Positions 60,092-64,000 of a stretch of 64,000 nucleotides of DNA are shown here, one piece after another. Source of the DNA: Haliscomenobacter sp040401995. Lineage in GTDB: Bacteria; Bacteroidota; Bacteroidia; Chitinophagales; Saprospiraceae. The translations under genes and the position numbers were made by a program. Location of the stretch: contig JBBANM010000001.1 in the NCBI GenBank assembly GCA_040401995.1, forward strand, positions 62,001-126,000, given 5' to 3'. How positions within the stretch are numbered: the first letter of the stretch is position 1; every line of letters begins with the position of its first letter. The notes beneath the pieces were generated by a model that saw only the letters and a list, made by a program, of their open reading frames with translations, ran no database searches and was not told the origin of the DNA.

Positions 60092-61717
60092 ATGATCAAC
60101 CTAAAAAATAGCTTTTTAATCTTCAGTATCCTGCTTTGCGCGGTAGTCGCGGTACAAGCCCAAAAAACACTGCCTACCGGTGAAGTAGACATCATCAAGC
60201 AATTCAATGCGCGCTTGATTGATGCAGAACGGTATGTATTGCCGCCGCTTTTGCCGTTGCTGGATACTTCCAATCGCAAACAATTTTACAACATCTTGGT
60301 ACGCCCAATGAACATTTCCTACTTGGCGCCAAAAATTCGTCCCTTGGAGTTTAGAACCCAAGATGCGCAGAAAATTTATAAAGGATATTTGCAGACAGGT
60401 TATGGGTTGCCCAATGCCTTTTACCTTGATGGTACCTATGATTTTGTTACTCAGACCAAGATCAACGTTGGCGTAGACATCTATCATTATTCGGCCAATA
60501 ACTCGCGCTTGGTTGAAAATCAACGTTTTGGTGACACCAAAGTAGCCGTAAATGCTATTTACAACAATGATGCAGGATACTCCATAAATGCTACTTTGGG
60601 CTACCAACTCAATAAGCTTTATTTTTACGGCTACAATGAGATTTCATCTAAATTGAGTTATGCGCCCAAAGATGTAGCACAACGTTTCTCTACCTTGTTT
60701 GGATCCGCTAAGATTTATAACAGCGAGCGAACAAAGGCAGATTTTAGCTACAGCGCGCAAGGCGATTTTTATGCTTTATCTGATAACTACGCCGCACGTG
60801 AAACGGGCTTAAATTTGAATTTTCAGGGTACAAAATGGTTTGAAGAAAAACACCCGTTGACGGTTATTTTGCAAACCGACTTTACTGGCTACCAGGATAC
60901 GGCTACTCAAAGCTTGAACAACATTTTTTTGAAGCCCAGCTTTACGTTTCACAGCGACCGATTGCGGGCCAAAATTGGCATGGTTGTAGCTTCAAGCAGC
61001 GATAAATTCTCCTTGTTTCCAGATTTGGAAATATCGGCAATTGTAGTTGAGAACTTGTTGACTGCATTTGTTGGCGCTGAAGGGGGCTTGCAAAAAAATA
61101 ACTTCAAATCCTTGACCGATTACAATCCATTTGTTTCCTCGCGCGTACGCATCCGCAACTCTTCTTACAACAACTTTTTTGCCGGTATCAAAGGAGAGTT
61201 TCAGGGCATTCAATACCGCGGACAAATTGGCTATAAAAAAGTGGACAACCTAGCCTTGTTTTTGACTACCCGCGATTCAGTGCCTCGTTTTAATGTACTT
61301 TACGATACGGCAAAAATCGTAACCATCAGCGGGGAATTGAGTACCAAATTGATGGAAAACTTTGCATTGACAGCCAATTTCACCCAGAATTTTTTCACCC
61401 TGAACACCCAAGCCAAACCGTGGCATCTGCCTTCTTTGACGCTTAATGTAGGCGGCGTACTGAGTATGCTTGATGATAAATTGAAAGTTCGTGCCGACTT
61501 GTATTTGCAAAACGGCGTACCGGTGAAAGGAACGAAAGGGGAACTCAAAAACTTGAATCCTTTGTACGATCTTAGCTTAGGCGCTCAATATCAATTTACC
61601 GAGAACATCGGCGGATTTGTACGTGTCAACAACATGCTGAATAATCAGCGGCAGCGTTGGCAGTATTACTCCGTTTTGCCCATCAACGGCATGGTGGGTT
61701 TGACGGCGAGATTTTAA
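60092..61717 (+). CDS. Outer-membrane beta-barrel protein, TPR partner
   Basis: A 541-residue protein with a signal peptide (MINLKNSFLIFSILLCAVVAVQAQ) and then many amphipathic strands ending in a C-terminal aromatic residue (MVGLTARF), as in outer-membrane barrels. Motifs such as YGYNEISSKLSYAP and FAGIKGEFQGIQYRGQIGYK are strand pairs. There is no plug domain and no TonB box, so it is not a standard TonB-dependent receptor. It follows the TPR gene by 64 nt. Its function is not known; a strong terminator follows. Confidence 0.75.
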   Translation: MINLKNSFLIFSILLCAVVAVQAQKTLPTGEVDIIKQFNARLIDAERYVLPPLLPLLDTSNRKQFYNILVRPMNISYLAPKIRPLEFRTQDAQKIYKGYLQTGYGLPNAFYLDGTYDFVTQTKINVGVDIYHYSANNSRLVENQRFGDTKVAVNAIYNNDAGYSINATLGYQLNKLYFYGYNEISSKLSYAPKDVAQRFSTLFGSAKIYNSERTKADFSYSAQGDFYALSDNYAARETGLNLNFQGTKWFEEKHPLTVILQTDFTGYQDTATQSLNNIFLKPSFTFHSDRLRAKIGMVVASSSDKFSLFPDLEISAIVVENLLTAFVGAEGGLQKNNFKSLTDYNPFVSSRVRIRNSSYNNFFAGIKGEFQGIQYRGQIGYKKVDNLALFLTTRDSVPRFNVLYDTAKIVTISGELSTKLMENFALTANFTQNFFTLNTQAKPWHLPSLTLNVGGVLSMLDDKLKVRADLYLQNGVPVKGTKGELKNLNPLYDLSLGAQYQFTENIGGFVRVNNMLNNQRQRWQYYSVLPINGMVGLTARF

Positions 61718-61737
61718 CCCTCACCGCAAATTTTTCG

Positions 61738-61783
61738 AAAGTAAAGGCATTCCAATTTATCGTTGGAGTGCCTTTACTTTTTA
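61738..61783 (+). terminator. Terminator after the barrel gene
   Basis: The left arm 61738-61755 (AAAGTAAAGGCATTCCAA) pairs with 61763-61780 except for one mismatch, around a 7-nt loop, followed by T's. Confidence 0.85.
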
Positions 61784-61879
61784 TGCTTCGCTTGATAACA
61801 TGGCATTTTTTTGAAATCAGGCCGCTAAAAATTGCCATCTAAACACAAAGCCTTATATTACCCCGGAAATTCTTAGGCA

Positions 61880-62374
61880 ATGGCTGAAATCGCAGTTTTT
61901 CCGGGATCTTTTGATCCTATCACCACCGGGCATGTCGATTTGGTGCAACGCGCGTTGCCCTTATTTGATAAAGTAATCGTTGCGGTGGGGGTGAATTCCC
62001 AAAAGCAATCCCTCTTCTCTTTGGAGCAGCGTATGGACTGGCTCAAAGTAGTCTTTGCCGATGAACCCAAAGTGGAAGTGGATTACTTTGTAGCATTAAC
62101 GGCGCACTATTGCCAAAAAATTGGCGCCAGGTACTTGTTACGTGGCTTGCGCAATGCATCAGATTTTGATTACGAAAAAACCATTTCTCAGCTCAACAAC
62201 ATCATCGGCGAAGGGTTGGAAACCATCTTTTTGATCAGTCAGCCAGGATTTTCACACATTAGTTCCACCATCGTGCGCGAAATCATCAAAGGAGGAGGCG
62301 ACGCTACGCCTTTTTTACCGCCACAAATTGACGTGCCACGTTTATACGATGTGATGGGTAAACCCATGAAATAG
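61880..62374 (+). CDS. coaD: Phosphopantetheine adenylyltransferase
   Basis: A 164-residue nucleotidyltransferase making dephospho-CoA from 4'-phosphopantetheine and ATP, the step before CoaE. The TTGH motif with His18 (FPGSFDPITTGHVDL) forms the active site, RYLLRGLRNASDFDYE binds the substrate, and ISSTIVREI is the second signature (ISSxxVR). Length is standard. It is 36 nt upstream of pruA on the same strand. Confidence 0.96.
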   Translation: MAEIAVFPGSFDPITTGHVDLVQRALPLFDKVIVAVGVNSQKQSLFSLEQRMDWLKVVFADEPKVEVDYFVALTAHYCQKIGARYLLRGLRNASDFDYEKTISQLNNIIGEGLETIFLISQPGFSHISSTIVREIIKGGGDATPFLPPQIDVPRLYDVMGKPMK

Positions 62375-62410
62375 TTATTTTGAAAAGCCTTAACCAAAAA
62401 ATACACCACC

Positions 62411-64000
62411 ATGTCTGACGCATTTTTTAAACTTCCCCAAGTACACAATGAACCGGTTTTTAGTTACGCTCCAGGCTCAGCTGAGCGAGAAACGGTGATG
62501 CACGAGTTGCAGCACTTGAAATCGCAAGTGATCGAGGTACCGATGACCATTGGCGGAGAAAAAATAAAAGAAGGCGATCGTTTGCCGATTCATCCTCCAC
62601 ATGAGATCAAACACATTTTGGGGTATTATTACAAAGGCAGCACTCCGCATGTACAAAAAGCGATTAATGCTGCACTGCAAGCCAAACCAGCTTGGGAGGC
62701 CACTCCTTGGCAAGATCGCGCCGCCATATTCTTAAAAGCTGCCGACCTATTGAGCGGTCCTTATCGCGCAAAAATGAATGCCGCCACCATGTTGGGGCAG
62801 TCTAAAAATATTTATCAGGCTGAAATTGATGCCGTTGCGGAATTGGCGGATTTTTTCCGTTACAACGCTGCTTTTATGGCACAAATTTACCACGAACAAC
62901 CGCTGAGCGCTCCATTGACCTGGAACCGCATGGAATATCGCCCTTTGGAAGGGTTTGTTTTTGCCTTGACGCCCTTCAACTTCACCTCAATTGCTGGCAA
63001 CCTACCGGCAGCACCAGCATTGATGGGGAACGTAGTGGTTTGGAAACCAGCGGAAACCCAAATTTATTCCGCGGCGGTAATCATGGACATTTTGGAGGAA
63101 GCAGGCTTACCCGCAGGTGTCATCAATTTGCTGATGGTTGACGGACCGGTTGCTGGCGACCTCATCTTCACGCACCCAGATTTCGCGGGTTTACACTTTA
63201 CTGGCAGCACCAAGGTATTCCAAACACTGTGGACAACCATTGGCAAAAACATCGCCAAATATCGTTCATATCCACGAGTAGTAGGGGAGACCGGCGGTAA
63301 AGATTTTGTACTAGCTCACCCAACCGCTGCGGTGGATCCATTGGTGACGGCTTTGGCGCGCGGGGCTTTTGAATTTCAAGGACAAAAATGCTCGGCGGCA
63401 TCTAGAGCTTATATCCCAGCCAGCATCTGGCCGGAAGTGAAGGAAAAACTGATCGCCATGGTATCCACGTTCAAACAAGGATCGCCAGAAGATTTTAGCA
63501 ATTTCATCAACGCGGTGATTGATGAGCGGGCTTTTGACAAAATCAGCAGCTACATTGTTTTGGCGCGGGACGCAGCAGATGCAGAAATCATTGTTGGCGG
63601 TACTTATGACAAATCGGAAGGGTATTACATTGCGCCTACCGTGGTTGTCACTACCGATCCGAAACACCGCCTGATGCAGGAAGAGATCTTTGGTCCGGTG
63701 TTGACGATCTACGTTTATGAAGATAGCCAATGGGCAGAAACCTTAGCATTGGTTAATGATTGTCCGTATGCGTTGACTGGTGCGGTTTTTTCACAAGATC
63801 GCAGCGCCATCGTTGAAGCCAATACCGCGTTGCGCCATGCTGCCGGAAACTTTTACATCAATGATAAACCTACTGGAGCGGTAGTTGGTCAACAGCCATT
63901 TGGCGGGGCAAGAGCATCGGGCACCAATGACAAAGCCGGTTCGGTTTGGAATTTGTTGCGTTGGGTGTCGCCAAGAGCCATGAAAGAAAACTTCAATCCA
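62411..64000 (+). CDS. pruA: L-glutamate gamma-semialdehyde dehydrogenase (delta-1-pyrroline-5-carboxylate dehydrogenase), partial
   Basis: The frame starts at ATG 62411 and stays open for 530 codons to the window end; no stop has been reached, but the usual length is about 540, so only a few residues are missing. It oxidises glutamate semialdehyde to glutamate in proline breakdown, using NAD. The catalytic Glu293 is in VGETGGKD and the nucleophile Cys327 in GQKCSAASRAY. FALTPFNFTSIAGNLPAAPA and EEIFGPVLTIYVYED are family signatures. It is the monofunctional type without a proline dehydrogenase domain. No regulator is seen. Confidence 0.95.
   Translation, partial: MSDAFFKLPQVHNEPVFSYAPGSAERETVMHELQHLKSQVIEVPMTIGGEKIKEGDRLPIHPPHEIKHILGYYYKGSTPHVQKAINAALQAKPAWEATPWQDRAAIFLKAADLLSGPYRAKMNAATMLGQSKNIYQAEIDAVAELADFFRYNAAFMAQIYHEQPLSAPLTWNRMEYRPLEGFVFALTPFNFTSIAGNLPAAPALMGNVVVWKPAETQIYSAAVIMDILEEAGLPAGVINLLMVDGPVAGDLIFTHPDFAGLHFTGSTKVFQTLWTTIGKNIAKYRSYPRVVGETGGKDFVLAHPTAAVDPLVTALARGAFEFQGQKCSAASRAYIPASIWPEVKEKLIAMVSTFKQGSPEDFSNFINAVIDERAFDKISSYIVLARDAADAEIIVGGTYDKSEGYYIAPTVVVTTDPKHRLMQEEIFGPVLTIYVYEDSQWAETLALVNDCPYALTGAVFSQDRSAIVEANTALRHAAGNFYINDKPTGAVVGQQPFGGARASGTNDKAGSVWNLLRWVSPRAMKENFNP

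Noticed and set aside
1..64000. tRNA, rRNA, riboswitch, integrase or prophage
   Set aside because: No cloverleaf, rRNA-like segment, known riboswitch motif or phage gene was recognised by eye; a tRNAscan/Rfam run would be decisive.

Overview
The window looks like a chromosomal stretch from a Bacteroidota bacterium, most likely of the Saprospiria (Haliscomenobacter/Lewinella-like); the genus is inference. Three things point there. Several genes carry the phylum's promoter (TTG, about 20 nt, TAnnTTTG) and most starts lack a Shine-Dalgarno site. Two giant secreted proteins end in near-identical type IX secretion (T9SS) sorting domains. Many short conserved proteins belong to families largely confined to this phylum. 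No rRNA, tRNA, phage, integrase, transposase or CRISPR array was seen.

Layout. 0-6.5 kb: housekeeping and maintenance genes (end of a DHH phosphoesterase, a GldI-like FKBP lipoprotein, prfB with its programmed frameshift, a Bacteroidota-specific small protein, a Spo0M-like protein, a photolyase, coaE, an anchored nuclease). 6.5-16.3 kb: an MDR dehydrogenase, an exported DinB-fold protein, an MFS transporter, a Uma2 protein, a DoxX-like membrane protein, a BlaI/BlaR1-type sensor pair, a VOC enzyme and a GH130 lipoprotein. 16.4-27.6 kb: sugar uptake plus ribokinase, a ThuA protein, an iminopeptidase-like lipoprotein, two polytopic acyltransferase-like proteins, a class C beta-lactamase-fold/C45 acyltransferase fusion, a Tat-exported TIM-barrel protein and an MBL-fold protein. 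28-47.5 kb: two giant T9SS cargo proteins (2862 and about 3129 aa) fill nearly 18 kb. 47.7-55 kb: a periplasmic molybdenum hydroxylase pair, a GT2 glycosyltransferase, a Rieske oxygenase and a sugar MFS transporter. 55.4-64 kb: lolD, pncA, a large TPR protein with an outer-membrane barrel partner, coaD and a near-complete pruA.

The most unusual content is intergenic. Four unrelated classes of long imperfect palindromes sit between ordinary genes. One class has four copies (14.4, 15.0, 25.5 and 52.0 kb) with a shared core and terminal stems that differ between copies while keeping self-complementarity: all four differences between copies A and B in the outer 19 bp are compensated on the other arm. 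Two copies bracket the VOC gene. This class is the best candidate here for an undescribed mobile or structured-RNA element. In the coding part, the clearest novelties are an exact-length (2352 nt) duplication of an eight-domain block in the second giant protein and the fusion of two different beta-lactam-related enzyme folds in one exported polypeptide.
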